From a virus: 64,000 nucleotides of DNA. The notes beneath the pieces were generated by a model. That model saw only the letters and a list, made by a program, of their open reading frames with translations, was not told the origin of the DNA and searched no databases. A program made the translations under genes and the position numbers. Location: the IMG/VR virus record IMGVR_UViG_3300045971_000163, positions 1 through 64,000 of that record; one strand, 5' to 3'. Below, in pieces: positions 40,392 to 49,616 of the stretch (positions are counted from its first letter, which is position 1; the number at the start of each line of letters is the position of its first letter).

Positions 40392-42298
40392 TTTATTCCT
40401 ACTGTTGTTTTTCCAAAATTTCTGCGCCTGCTAAAGTATATAAGCTCTAAAAACTTAGCGAAAGTCATGTCTTTTGCCTCAGTGAAGTCAAAAGTGTAAT
40501 GCTTACGTGGCACTAATGACTCTCCTTGTAAGTATCCTAACACATCGTACTCTACTTTCGCAACCACTGGGTATTCAGAAAGCTTCTTGTGCTGTACAAT
40601 GTAGTTACGGTGCAATACGCATACAGACTGATATAGTCCAGGCGTTAGTCGGAACTGCTTTAAGTATTCATCAATGAGATCAAACATGTGGTCATATTTG
40701 TCCTCCGTGTGAATATTAATGGTAGTACGGTGTATTAAATTCCACCCGTGGATCGGAATATTACCTACTGACGGGTGATTGATTCTCCCATCAATCATCC
40801 AGCGTGAATAGTATTGCCTCGTATCGTCATGCTCTTGCTTAAACCATGGATCACGCATAAGAAATTCATAAAGCCCAGTGTAAAAATCTTCGTACGATAC
40901 ATCCAAAAACTTACGCATAAACCTTGACGCAAAGGTAGTCAGACCGTTAATATGCAATGTGTTAACAAACCAGCTAAAGCATTGCGCATCTAACATGTCG
41001 TCCAATGGCATTACCCGTGTTGAGACCACAACGTCTACTCCTTCTGCTAACACATCGTCGTTATAACTGCCGCTCATATAATCGTATACTGTGGTGGACT
41101 TAATCTTGTGTAATATACGTTGCCCTGTATTCATTTCAGCATTCTCAAGTAACTGTGCTTGGAATATTTCAATTCCAGTGTGGTTGCCTGCTTCAAATAG
41201 TTGCCATAAGTTATTTTTCCACGACGCTAATGTCTCTGCCGGTAGTCCCAAAATTAGCTCAGTATTAACAGGCACACCTTGCTTTTCAGCCATTGCAAAT
41301 ACCTCACTAATTTGATGCATGCCTAAATTCTTACGCTTAATTGCATCTAAGACATCGCCATTCAAACTCTGCACTGATAATGTCAGCCCGTGATTAAAGG
41401 TAGGCGAGTCAAATAGTTTCTTGACAATGTTAATTACTTCAGCCTTTTGCATCTTCGCCCAGCTTGCATTAAATGTATATGGATAACCGTACTCTGTCTG
41501 CAATGCAATAATCTTGTCTGCTATTAAATTATCACGCTCTACGAACATGCCAAAGTTTGCGTCACAAATGCTCATGTGCCCGCAGTTGTGTGCTGCCATC
41601 CAATCAAGTTCAGTGTATACTCGTTCTAACGCAAATTTCTTAACTTTGTTGTAGGTCAAACTCCCCCAGTCGCAAAACGTACATTGATATGGGCAACCAC
41701 GGTTAGTCTCAAGAGTGGAGTTCCATTCGACGTCTGGATTGTCAGCAATAATTTTATCAAATATACCTGTTGTATACGGGCTTGGTAAGTCATCTAAATT
41801 TTCAATACGTTCTGCATCACCAGTGTTTATCACTGTGCCATTATTGTTGATCAGCAGCCCTGGCACCGTAATAATAGTATTGGTAAGGTATGCCTCAAGT
41901 AAACGTTGAAACGTTATCTCACCCTCACCTTTAACTACGATATCCATAAACGGAAATCGCTCAAATATTGCTAAGTCAGTAATCGGTGGTTCTGGCCCAC
42001 CAAACATTATTACAGTATTTGGTGATGCTGCTTTCAACCGTCGTGCTAATTCATAGTTATAGTTTCTGTTCCAAACATACGTGCTAAATCCAACTATATC
42101 CGAGCCCAGTAAGTTTGCTAGCGCGATATCCAAATCTTCACGTTTCCACTGCAACGTTTTTAACTCAAAATTTTCACTGACAATTACTGATTGCTTGGCA
42201 TAAGCCCACAACACGCCAGCACTATAGGGAAGATAGTGAGCATTTAGCTCTTTTGGCCCTTGTTGGAAATTTGGCTGGACTAGACTTAATGAGTACAT
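40388..42298 (-). CDS. B12-binding-type radical SAM enzyme
   Basis: 636 residues. The N-terminal half has a cobalamin-binding-like fold (GSDIVGFSTYVWNRNYNYELA, VIMFGGPEPP, GEGEITFQRLL). The radical SAM cluster motif is C202-PYQ-C206-TF-C209. A long C-terminal extension (about 420-636) matches nothing I know. These class-B type proteins methylate or rearrange unactivated carbons. It heads the minus-strand block behind a late-type box at 42317. No DxHxxG motif is visible, so cobalamin binding is uncertain. Confidence 0.85.
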   Translation of the reverse strand: MYSLSLVQPNFQQGPKELNAHYLPYSAGVLWAYAKQSVIVSENFELKTLQWKREDLDIALANLLGSDIVGFSTYVWNRNYNYELARRLKAASPNTVIMFGGPEPPITDLAIFERFPFMDIVVKGEGEITFQRLLEAYLTNTIITVPGLLINNNGTVINTGDAERIENLDDLPSPYTTGIFDKIIADNPDVEWNSTLETNRGCPYQCTFCDWGSLTYNKVKKFALERVYTELDWMAAHNCGHMSICDANFGMFVERDNLIADKIIALQTEYGYPYTFNASWAKMQKAEVINIVKKLFDSPTFNHGLTLSVQSLNGDVLDAIKRKNLGMHQISEVFAMAEKQGVPVNTELILGLPAETLASWKNNLWQLFEAGNHTGIEIFQAQLLENAEMNTGQRILHKIKSTTVYDYMSGSYNDDVLAEGVDVVVSTRVMPLDDMLDAQCFSWFVNTLHINGLTTFASRFMRKFLDVSYEDFYTGLYEFLMRDPWFKQEHDDTRQYYSRWMIDGRINHPSVGNIPIHGWNLIHRTTINIHTEDKYDHMFDLIDEYLKQFRLTPGLYQSVCVLHRNYIVQHKKLSEYPVVAKVEYDVLGYLQGESLVPRKHYTFDFTEAKDMTFAKFLELIYFSRRRNFGKTTVGIK

Positions 42299-42316
42299 GT
42301 GTTAAACGATAAATAA

Positions 42317-42323
42317 TATTTAT
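42317..42323 (-). promoter_or_regulatory. Late-type promoter box ATAAATA
   Basis: ATAAATA on the minus strand, 19 bases before the radical SAM start at 42298. The opposite side also precedes the plus-strand gene at 42337. Confidence 0.5.
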
Positions 42324-42336
42324 CGCGCATAAACTA

Positions 42337-42804
42337 ATGACCATTTTAATTGCCCACCGCGGCAACATCAACGGCCCACAGCCAGAAAAGGAAAATACAC
42401 TCAAATATTTATTTGATGCTGTTGAGGCTGGGTATGATGTTGAAGTAGATATATGGCTAGTTGGTAACCAATGGTTTTTAGGTCATGATGAACCGCATAT
42501 TCCAGTGCACGATATTGATCTTCATTATTTAGCACCCCATGCGTGGTTTCATGCTAAAAACTATGCTGCGTTAAGCGAGTTAACTCACATTGAATGTCAT
42601 GTGTTTGCCCATGAGCAAGATCCGTTCGTAGTTACTAACAAAGGTTGGATATGGTCCCATAAAGGCTGTGTTAACCCGCATGGCATAGTGGTAATGCCAT
42701 CGTTAGAAACAGAGCAGCACCTTATACTAAACTGTGCAGGCGTGTGCCACGACTACTTGCTAGACGTTGAGAAAATTCTCGCTAACAATCCGCATAACGT
42801 CTGA
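42337..42804 (+). CDS. Short glycerophosphodiester phosphodiesterase-like protein
   Basis: 155 residues. AHRGN (6-10) with an early ENTLKYLFDAVEAGYDVEVDIW segment and LGHDE matches the catalytic first half of GDPD enzymes (H, R, then E-x-D, then H). The usual family length is about 240-300, so the barrel would be incomplete or reduced. The last 45 bases overlap the convergent HisC-like gene. Role unknown; it may act on a glycerophospho-linked glycan. Confidence 0.65.
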   Translation: MTILIAHRGNINGPQPEKENTLKYLFDAVEAGYDVEVDIWLVGNQWFLGHDEPHIPVHDIDLHYLAPHAWFHAKNYAALSELTHIECHVFAHEQDPFVVTNKGWIWSHKGCVNPHGIVVMPSLETEQHLILNCAGVCHDYLLDVEKILANNPHNV

Positions 42805-43767
42805 CGTTGCAGAAATCCGTATCAGTAACTTTCTGCTTACTGGCGGTAGTAATACATCGCGCTTAAACGTTAGCCCAGCTTCTGTAAATTTTGCAAAGTA
42901 ATCATCCTGCGGTACATGCACCCAGTTGCCGCCAATGTTCCACGGATAATGCCGTGCTATCTCTTTGCGGTATGCTATTGTGTTACCAACATAGTTGTCA
43001 TGAAGTTCAGCGTTTTGTAATACCCATTGCGTAAATTTCACACTCGCGCCAGTAATGGGGAACATAGGCCGCATCTTAGCCATGACTTGAATAATCTCTT
43101 TCTTCGCTATAGCGTAGCCAACTCTTGCTCCGGCACCACCAAACGATTTGCTCAGACTATAGGCAAAAATATAGTTCTTGTCTAACTTGTCGTGTACGTT
43201 AAGAGGTGTACAACCAAAGTCTGAGTATACTGAGTCAACCACTATAGGTACTTCGTAACGTTCCAAAGTTGCAAACAAATCAAGTGACGGTGAGTCACCA
43301 ACTGGTGAGTTTGGATTTGTCATCACTACAAGGCTAGGCTTTGTACAGGGAAAGTTAGTGTCGTGTGTTAGTGTAAGCCCGTCGTATTTCAACAGCACCG
43401 GCTCGCATGCGTTTTGTGCTGTGTATACATCGTACATTGGAAAGTGATACTCAGGCATGATTACTTGTGTATTGTGTTTAGTAAAGCACTGAAACGCACA
43501 AAAAATCACGCCGTCTGCTCCTGAAAACAGCATAATATTTTCAGGCTTTACATTGTGTCTATCCGCTAATGTTTGCTTTAGCACGGAGTCATTGGGATAA
43601 TTTATGAAATCCTCTTGCGTTAGTGTGCACATAAACTTATGCCAGTCTAAAGCGTCAAACGGAACAGTTCGCTCACATGCATGTAACCGTTTACCGATGG
43701 TAGCATTACCAATCGTGTTTACCGTATTCATACGGACTACCTTGTCTAAATGCTTATTGTACTTCAT
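42760..43767 (-). CDS. HisC-like PLP aminotransferase/decarboxylase (fold type I)
   Basis: 335 residues. The PLP lysine is K207 in YSLSKSFGGAGARVGYA, with VMTNPNSPVG and VDSVYSDF also conserved as in histidinol-phosphate aminotransferase and threonine-phosphate decarboxylase. No other histidine genes are present, so an amino-alcohol or amino-sugar product made for a phage modification is more likely. It overlaps the following radical SAM gene by ATGA. Confidence 0.88.
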   Translation of the reverse strand: MKYNKHLDKVVRMNTVNTIGNATIGKRLHACERTVPFDALDWHKFMCTLTQEDFINYPNDSVLKQTLADRHNVKPENIMLFSGADGVIFCAFQCFTKHNTQVIMPEYHFPMYDVYTAQNACEPVLLKYDGLTLTHDTNFPCTKPSLVVMTNPNSPVGDSPSLDLFATLERYEVPIVVDSVYSDFGCTPLNVHDKLDKNYIFAYSLSKSFGGAGARVGYAIAKKEIIQVMAKMRPMFPITGASVKFTQWVLQNAELHDNYVGNTIAYRKEIARHYPWNIGGNWVHVPQDDYFAKFTEAGLTFKRDVLLPPVSRKLLIRISATSDVMRIVSENFLNV

Positions 43768-44666
43768 AATATTTGTGACAAGAATTTTGGCAGCTCTTTA
43801 TAGCTACAATTTTTACAATGCTCAGTGGGGTGGTTTGATGCGCAACCCGACGCAATGGTACGCATAGGAACTGACGAGTGAATAAGTTGTAGCGGCTGTT
43901 GGAACAAGTTACCAAGAGGTTTTGCTGATGTGTTCATGCAGCATACCTTTACATTACCGTCTACTGTGACATACAATCCTTTTTTTACCCAAAAGCAATC
44001 ACTATAGTTCCACGGTGTTTTACCTTTGAAATATTGCTTATATTGTCTCAAGTGATCTAACTGTTCTTCAGTGAACCCATTAAGTAAGCCAGTCACTGAT
44101 TTATCCTCGTCCCAGTTTTGTACAAAATTGATGCGTAACCCGTCTAGAGAATACATGTCAACTATTGCTAGTAATATGTCAATGTCAAACACATTTTGCG
44201 GAGTAACAGTAAAGTTAACAGGAAACACACAATTAACTTCTTGTTTAACTGACGCTAATGTCCGTAAAAATTTGTGTAGTTTATCCCAGCTTGAGCCAAA
44301 CCGTATATCTTCGTAGTTTTCCTTGCCACCGTCAATGCTCAAGTAGCACATATCCAAATACTTTACTGCATCTATAAACCTCGTAGTGAGTGCCACTTGA
44401 CAGTTAGTCGCAGATATTACAAATGCTTTTGGAAATGTTTCACGGAACCGTCGTGTAATCGTGTTAAAATGTGGGTGCATGAATGGCTCGCCCATTCCCA
44501 TCAGTTTTGCTTCAGTGATAGGCTGCTTCTCTATTTGCTTTAGCAGCAGATCAAACTGCTCTACTGTCATGTGCGTAGAGCCGTTGATTACTTCTTTACG
44601 GTTGCAAAACTTACAGTCTACATTGCAGTAAGAAGTCGTTTCAAGATAAGCGTATGATATGTTCAT
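43764..44666 (-). CDS. Radical SAM/SPASM protein
   Basis: 300 residues. The cluster motif is C14-NVD-C18-KF-C21, followed by LMGMGEPFMHP and a C-terminal SPASM-type cysteine region (DCFWVKKG, VKVCCMNTS, CKNC) that would bind auxiliary Fe-S cluster(s). SPASM enzymes modify peptides or proteins, or complex substrates. It is the smallest of the island's SAM enzymes and is tightly joined to its neighbours. Confidence 0.88.
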   Translation of the reverse strand: MNISYAYLETTSYCNVDCKFCNRKEVINGSTHMTVEQFDLLLKQIEKQPITEAKLMGMGEPFMHPHFNTITRRFRETFPKAFVISATNCQVALTTRFIDAVKYLDMCYLSIDGGKENYEDIRFGSSWDKLHKFLRTLASVKQEVNCVFPVNFTVTPQNVFDIDILLAIVDMYSLDGLRINFVQNWDEDKSVTGLLNGFTEEQLDHLRQYKQYFKGKTPWNYSDCFWVKKGLYVTVDGNVKVCCMNTSAKPLGNLFQQPLQLIHSSVPMRTIASGCASNHPTEHCKNCSYKELPKFLSQIL

Positions 44667-45676
44667 TAGTTAATTTCAAACGGTATATCGTATGATATAA
44701 ACTTTTTAATCCATAGTACCATATTTTCTACATTATCGACATCTTTTTGCCATTGCTCTTCTAATTCTTGCAATTGTGCTACCGTGTTGTCGTCACTGAG
44801 ATCAATGAAATTTAATTTTCGTGCGTCAAGTATATGAGTTGGGCGAATAATTATGTCAGTGACATTCATAAAATGCATTGGAGCGACAGATATTCTAAAA
44901 AGTTCTAAATATTGTAAAACCCACAAGTGCAGCGATGGCGTAAATAACTGCATTCCGCCGCCAGTAGCGCATATATATCTAAACATTAGGCCATATGCAT
45001 AAAAAGCAGTTCTCCCAAAAACATTAAATTGATCAACGAATTGCTCAAACTTAATTACTTGTTTTTGTTCATCTTGACTCCAAAATGCCTGCATTGGTGT
45101 ATATGTAGTAGCAGCTTGTCTGTATACGGTATTCTGTGATACCCCGTTAATTGTGTGAAGTACACTCATACTATTAATTTGAAGGAGCATGTCAGGACGG
45201 GTTAAAATTATTACATCGAATTTAAAATTGCCCTCCTTTTCAAATTGCCTCATTGAATCAAATGATTTTTCATGCAAAAAAGCAACATATGAAAATTCTT
45301 CAACGGTAGGTGGTTCTCCCATTGTTGTGAAATGATTAACGATGTTAACCGTTGACACTACATTTATTTTAATACCTGCAACTAAATCAGTGAATTTGTC
45401 CCCAATGATAGTTAGCAATAACTTTTTTGTAATGCCAGTTTCTAAAAAACTATTAATTTTTTTCGGAAATATCGAGTAAGATTTATCCCAAGTAATAATT
45501 GAAATATAAATTTCTAAATTTGGTAAGGGGAATCCCTCACTTTCAATATTATGCTGCCGTATTATGCTTTTAATAAAGTCAGCATGCGAGTGTACAGCGT
45601 TTCTGTATTCTCTTAATTGGCCAACAAAAGTTAGTAAAATGCGATTTGGTTGCACGTTATCTTCATGTGTTTCCAA
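44666..45676 (-). CDS. Unknown protein, glycosyltransferase-like
   Basis: 336 residues. ILLTFVGQLREYRNAV at the start and FDVIILTRPDMLL (about 152-165) resemble GT-type nucleotide-sugar-binding proteins (R-x-D-type motif). The rest is unrecognised. It overlaps the next gene by 14 bases and touches the radical SAM/SPASM gene. AT-rich codons set it apart from its upstream neighbours. GT identity is tentative. Confidence 0.45.
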   Translation of the reverse strand: METHEDNVQPNRILLTFVGQLREYRNAVHSHADFIKSIIRQHNIESEGFPLPNLEIYISIITWDKSYSIFPKKINSFLETGITKKLLLTIIGDKFTDLVAGIKINVVSTVNIVNHFTTMGEPPTVEEFSYVAFLHEKSFDSMRQFEKEGNFKFDVIILTRPDMLLQINSMSVLHTINGVSQNTVYRQAATTYTPMQAFWSQDEQKQVIKFEQFVDQFNVFGRTAFYAYGLMFRYICATGGGMQLFTPSLHLWVLQYLELFRISVAPMHFMNVTDIIIRPTHILDARKLNFIDLSDDNTVAQLQELEEQWQKDVDNVENMVLWIKKFISYDIPFEIN

Positions 45677-46160
45677 AATTTATCCCCCTAATCATATTTT
45701 GGCTATTAAAAATATTTGCTATCAATTGATCATGCGAGTCCGGCGGCGTTCTAACTAAAAGTTGAAACAAAATCAACATTGCTCCAGTGGACCCATTAGC
45801 AGTAATAATGCCGGTGGGAAATGCGGCCAACACCCCACCATTGTGTAATTTTGATGCATGCAAACATCTTTCAGTGACGTTACCGGAAGGCGCTATTAAG
45901 GATTTAGATCTAATAACGTTGTGTTTATTAAAACATATAATAACTTGTTTATAATGAAAATGAGCTACACTTTTTAGAAATTCTGCTATGTCTACTTCCA
46001 TATCAACAAATTGATTAGATTCCGTTAACATGAAAATTTTTTCAGTTATGTAATTAATCCAAAGTAAATCTGTCGGAAATTCAGTAAAATCTTCACCAGT
46101 GGGGTCTACCGTTTCTAATACTATTTGCAATTCTATAGTTTTTGTGATAAAATTCTTCAT
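45663..46160 (-). CDS. Hypothetical protein
   Basis: 165 residues, overlapped by 14 bases with 44666-45676 and separated by 3 bases from the SGNH-like gene. It contains LIAPSGNVTERCLHASKLHN and GIITANGSTGAMLILF. No family was recognised. It is AT-rich like its neighbour. Confidence 0.5.
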   Translation of the reverse strand: MKNFITKTIELQIVLETVDPTGEDFTEFPTDLLWINYITEKIFMLTESNQFVDMEVDIAEFLKSVAHFHYKQVIICFNKHNVIRSKSLIAPSGNVTERCLHASKLHNGGVLAAFPTGIITANGSTGAMLILFQLLVRTPPDSHDQLIANIFNSQNMIRGINFGNT

Positions 46161-46163
46161 TAA

Positions 46164-47015
46164 TCAAAATCGTTGTATTAAATAATCTGCAATTGTTTTC
46201 TGACCATGCTTGTTATAGTGCCCACCAGCACATCGTAGATGTGATATTCCGAGGTTATCTCCCAAGTCTTCAAAATCTTCTGGAACAACGTCAGGTAATA
46301 TATTTCCATATCTTAAAATATCATATACTAATTGTTTCGTTGATGCTTGCACTTGCATTTTTCGGAAAATGTGCGGCACTGTAGGTATCAAATTTAAAAA
46401 TATTACTTTTTCTACATTATTTACTTTTAACAAATTTGCAGTGTCAACTAATGTCATTGCCCAACTTATTAAAAAATTAGTTACATTAAAATGTGTAATG
46501 AATTCTCTAGCAAATTCCTTTGAAAAATCATTTTGACTGTTTTCTACATTCCCGGGAAAAATTGAGCGCGAAGTAAATCTGCTTAACACAAATTCTAAAT
46601 CATCATTGCGATCTGTCAGCATATTTATCCACACATCGTTGTGCTCTAATAATTGCATAACTCGTGATGGAACTGTTACTCCAACAATCCACGCCGTATC
46701 TTTTGGGTCTACGCTCTTCTTCTTTAGTGATTCAATCAGCAAGTATGTTTGCAGTTTAATTCCTTCTTGACTCGCTCCTGACTGCGCGAAGTTTATATAA
46801 TCATACCCTAACTCTTTAGCCATCAATGACGTAAACCGCATGGTATCAAGTAACTCAAAATACCGGCGAAACATTGCTTGATCAACTGGAATATCAAATT
46901 CCAATGTGGTCATTTCGTCGTGTTTAAGATGCGAAAACTCGTCAGGATAATGTGTGCGTACAAGTTCAGCGCCAAAGATAAAACTATCCCCAACCGCGCA
47001 TAATGTTTTAGCCAT
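46164..47015 (-). CDS. SGNH/GDSL-like hydrolase
   Basis: 283 residues from ATG 47015, with CGAGGT ahead of it and an 8-base overlap with the previous stop; the frame start at 47051 would overlap more. GDSFIFGAE (9-17) is block I of SGNH hydrolases, and GGHYNKHGQKTIADYL near the end gives the block-V histidine. It is the second GDS-type enzyme of the island. Acetyl or other O-ester transfer or removal is likely. Confidence 0.7.
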   Translation of the reverse strand: MAKTLCAVGDSFIFGAELVRTHYPDEFSHLKHDEMTTLEFDIPVDQAMFRRYFELLDTMRFTSLMAKELGYDYINFAQSGASQEGIKLQTYLLIESLKKKSVDPKDTAWIVGVTVPSRVMQLLEHNDVWINMLTDRNDDLEFVLSRFTSRSIFPGNVENSQNDFSKEFAREFITHFNVTNFLISWAMTLVDTANLLKVNNVEKVIFLNLIPTVPHIFRKMQVQASTKQLVYDILRYGNILPDVVPEDFEDLGDNLGISHLRCAGGHYNKHGQKTIADYLIQRF

Positions 47016-48213
47016 GTAATAACCTCGCGAACTCGGGAAAAGTTTCCGCAAACGATGTATGACGCGATGCGTCTAATGCTGTATTAAACTGCAAGCCTTG
47101 TTCTAGTATATCGGTTCCTTTGCTACCGTTAAACATGTTAATCAACATATCTATTTTCCAGCCATCAAGCCCGTTGCATTTCAATAAAATTTCTCCCGTT
47201 AATGCTGCGGGCAGTGCACTCACAGATAAAAATGCTGGATCGTGTACGAAGTTCATGTGTACATGCAACCCACGAGCTTTCATAAACTCATGAAACTCTG
47301 GCAAATAATACACGTTCATCCAACTTACAGTTTGGCATACGCTTGTGTTAATCCACGGTATTGACTGTAACTTATCTAAGTTAGTAATAACATCATCCCA
47401 CTTAGTGCCACTGCGTATGTATTCATTACGGTTACCCAAGTCGTCAATGCTACATGATACCTGTACCGTTTTAAAGTAACTCCATAACTCAATCAAGTTG
47501 TCAGGCAAGTTGGTCATGTTTATGTTGTACCACAGTGTAATCTGCTTGTTCAACCCCCTATCAATTAAGCGTTCCAAATAATGCCAATGCTTTTCGACAA
47601 GAGTGGGTTCGCCACCGTTGATATACAGTAACTCAACGTCTTTGCTATGCTCTAATAAATCGTCCCAGAAAGCTTCACTTTCTGTCCAAGAAGCGTTGAT
47701 TTTCGCATCGTATTGTGTCACAAACTTCAGTTCTTGCTGTAGTTTCTTATACTCTGGAGCCCACTGTGTACTTGATGCTGGATTACATGTTCTGCATTTT
47801 ACATTACACAGATTACCTAAGCGTAGTTCAACAAACTTTAAGTTGACTGGTATTGTGCCGTCTGCTTGCGTTATAGCACGAGCCATATCTTCAGTGAACC
47901 CAAGTTTTTCGTTTTCCTCAATGCGTTTACTTCTTACTCCATTTGCTTCCTCACGATAGCACCGTAAACATGCACGAGGAGTTTCATTATTCAGCATTTG
48001 TAAGCGTGTTTGTTTATAGTAGTCGCTATTCATAATCTCGACTACCTTATTCTCGTTCAAGTTAAGATGTATGGGGCTATTTTTGGGATTACCATCAACA
48101 AAATTTCGAGCACTGTTCCTTGAATAAGTAAAGTCACTCACGCAGCAAAGCGTGACGCCACCATGCGGGTGCGTTGCTAAGTGTATCCACGGTAAACTAC
48201 AGTAAGTGCTCAT
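47008..48213 (-). CDS. Radical SAM protein with N-terminal cysteine cluster
   Basis: 401 residues. The N-terminus is CSLPWIHLATHPHGGVTLCC plus CLRCYREE, an auxiliary cysteine set placed before the SAM core instead of after it. The core motif is C-NVK-C-RT-C near residue 143, followed by YINGGEPTL. The partners are the three similar proteins upstream. This N-terminal layout is common to radical SAM proteins of T4-like phages whose substrates are unknown. Confidence 0.87.
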   Translation of the reverse strand: MSTYCSLPWIHLATHPHGGVTLCCVSDFTYSRNSARNFVDGNPKNSPIHLNLNENKVVEIMNSDYYKQTRLQMLNNETPRACLRCYREEANGVRSKRIEENEKLGFTEDMARAITQADGTIPVNLKFVELRLGNLCNVKCRTCNPASSTQWAPEYKKLQQELKFVTQYDAKINASWTESEAFWDDLLEHSKDVELLYINGGEPTLVEKHWHYLERLIDRGLNKQITLWYNINMTNLPDNLIELWSYFKTVQVSCSIDDLGNRNEYIRSGTKWDDVITNLDKLQSIPWINTSVCQTVSWMNVYYLPEFHEFMKARGLHVHMNFVHDPAFLSVSALPAALTGEILLKCNGLDGWKIDMLINMFNGSKGTDILEQGLQFNTALDASRHTSFAETFPEFARLLHG

Positions 48214-49616
48214 ATGTTATTCCACCATTCAAGCAGTTTTGGGTTCTCTGCGTAAATATCTTCTATTGTACACGATGCCTCTCGTATCTCAGCAAGTTTT
48301 GACTGCCAACCCTTACCGTTTTTAGCACCTTGCTTGTATTCATTCGGGTATGCTTCTTCATGTGTTGGACGTGTCTTCATTGACTTGAGCGTATTGACTA
48401 GCGACATTTGTTTATGTGACGCTTTTGGTTCCATGTACGCAAGTAAGTCGTTAATCATTTCATCAAGTATTGCCCGCGGCCATGCCATGGGCGTAAACAT
48501 TATGTCAGCATGGAACGCGAACATTATTTTCGTCTCAATCCGCACATCAAGCTCTTGGCTTAGATCAAAAAACTCTTTGAGGCTAAACATGCCAGGGCCA
48601 GTGATGGTCAAATCCAAAATCATTTTGCTGTGGCCACCAGGCAGTGTTGTACCTTGCGTAAAGTTGTCTATCCAAGTTGCCCAGTTTAACCCAGTGCGTA
48701 TAAACTCTGCTATCTCGCCCACACCGTCCATGCTCGCGCACATCATCCAGTCTTTGAAGTGAGGCAGATAGTCATACAAGTTTTTGCCCTTATAACTCAC
48801 TCTGCTTAGGTTGGAGTTGTATCGTAGGTAGCAGTTTTTAGCAGACCCATTGCGCACCATTTCCTCTAATGCCCACCAGTGCATTTCATACATGAGAGGC
48901 TCACCGCCTACCCAATATATTTCCTCTACTATACCTCTGCTAATAGCATCCCTAAACTCAGGCTCAACTACCTCTTGCTGAAACGTTTGCATTGCAGTTT
49001 TTACTTCAGGAATCATAAACGGCTGGTTCTTAGGGTCCCATAAGTTGTGCTGTTTCTTTTCTACTTCCCAGCTTGAGCTAAGTTGTTCTCCACACATACG
49101 ACACTTAAAGTTACACAGGTTACTGTAGCGATAGTCAAAGCTAATGGGCTCCATTGTCGTGTGCCCAGTTTCGTCTGTACTGTCAAAGCATTGCTGTATT
49201 TTGTTGTTAAACAAAAAGCCGGTGAACCACTTCCTGTAAGAGCTGATGCTAAGGATGTCGTCATTACATACATCGCATTGTGGAATACGTTCACCAGCCA
49301 TTAGCTTTTTGCGTATGTCTTTCATGTACTCACTATTCCAATGCTCTTTAAGTGACACTGGATTGTAATCAGATAAAGCTGTCTTAGACTCGGTTACTGC
49401 ACCATACTTTGCATCGTTTGACGAGTCAATGTATTGCTTTTGGAAGCTATGCTCTTCACGTGACGCACAGCAAAGCCTACGTTCAGATTGTGGACTGATG
49501 TAAGTATGTGTCCATGGTGCAGTGCAGAACACCTTGTTAGGTGAGTCCGGACTGCATTGACCGTTTGCCCAAATTGGGATAACCTTGTATTGCTTTACAG
49601 CTTTTTTCTTAGCCAT
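48210..49616 (-). CDS. Radical SAM protein with N-terminal cysteine cluster
   Basis: 468 residues. FCTAPWTHTYISPQSERRLCC and CDVCND (residues 28-49 and 113-118) come before the C-NFK-C-RM-C core (about 172-179) and YWVGGEPLMYE. It overlaps both neighbours by a few bases, so the tandem radical SAM genes are translated as a linked block. Paralogous to 47008, 49609 and 51156. Confidence 0.87.
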   Translation of the reverse strand: MAKKKAVKQYKVIPIWANGQCSPDSPNKVFCTAPWTHTYISPQSERRLCCASREEHSFQKQYIDSSNDAKYGAVTESKTALSDYNPVSLKEHWNSEYMKDIRKKLMAGERIPQCDVCNDDILSISSYRKWFTGFLFNNKIQQCFDSTDETGHTTMEPISFDYRYSNLCNFKCRMCGEQLSSSWEVEKKQHNLWDPKNQPFMIPEVKTAMQTFQQEVVEPEFRDAISRGIVEEIYWVGGEPLMYEMHWWALEEMVRNGSAKNCYLRYNSNLSRVSYKGKNLYDYLPHFKDWMMCASMDGVGEIAEFIRTGLNWATWIDNFTQGTTLPGGHSKMILDLTITGPGMFSLKEFFDLSQELDVRIETKIMFAFHADIMFTPMAWPRAILDEMINDLLAYMEPKASHKQMSLVNTLKSMKTRPTHEEAYPNEYKQGAKNGKGWQSKLAEIREASCTIEDIYAENPKLLEWWNNI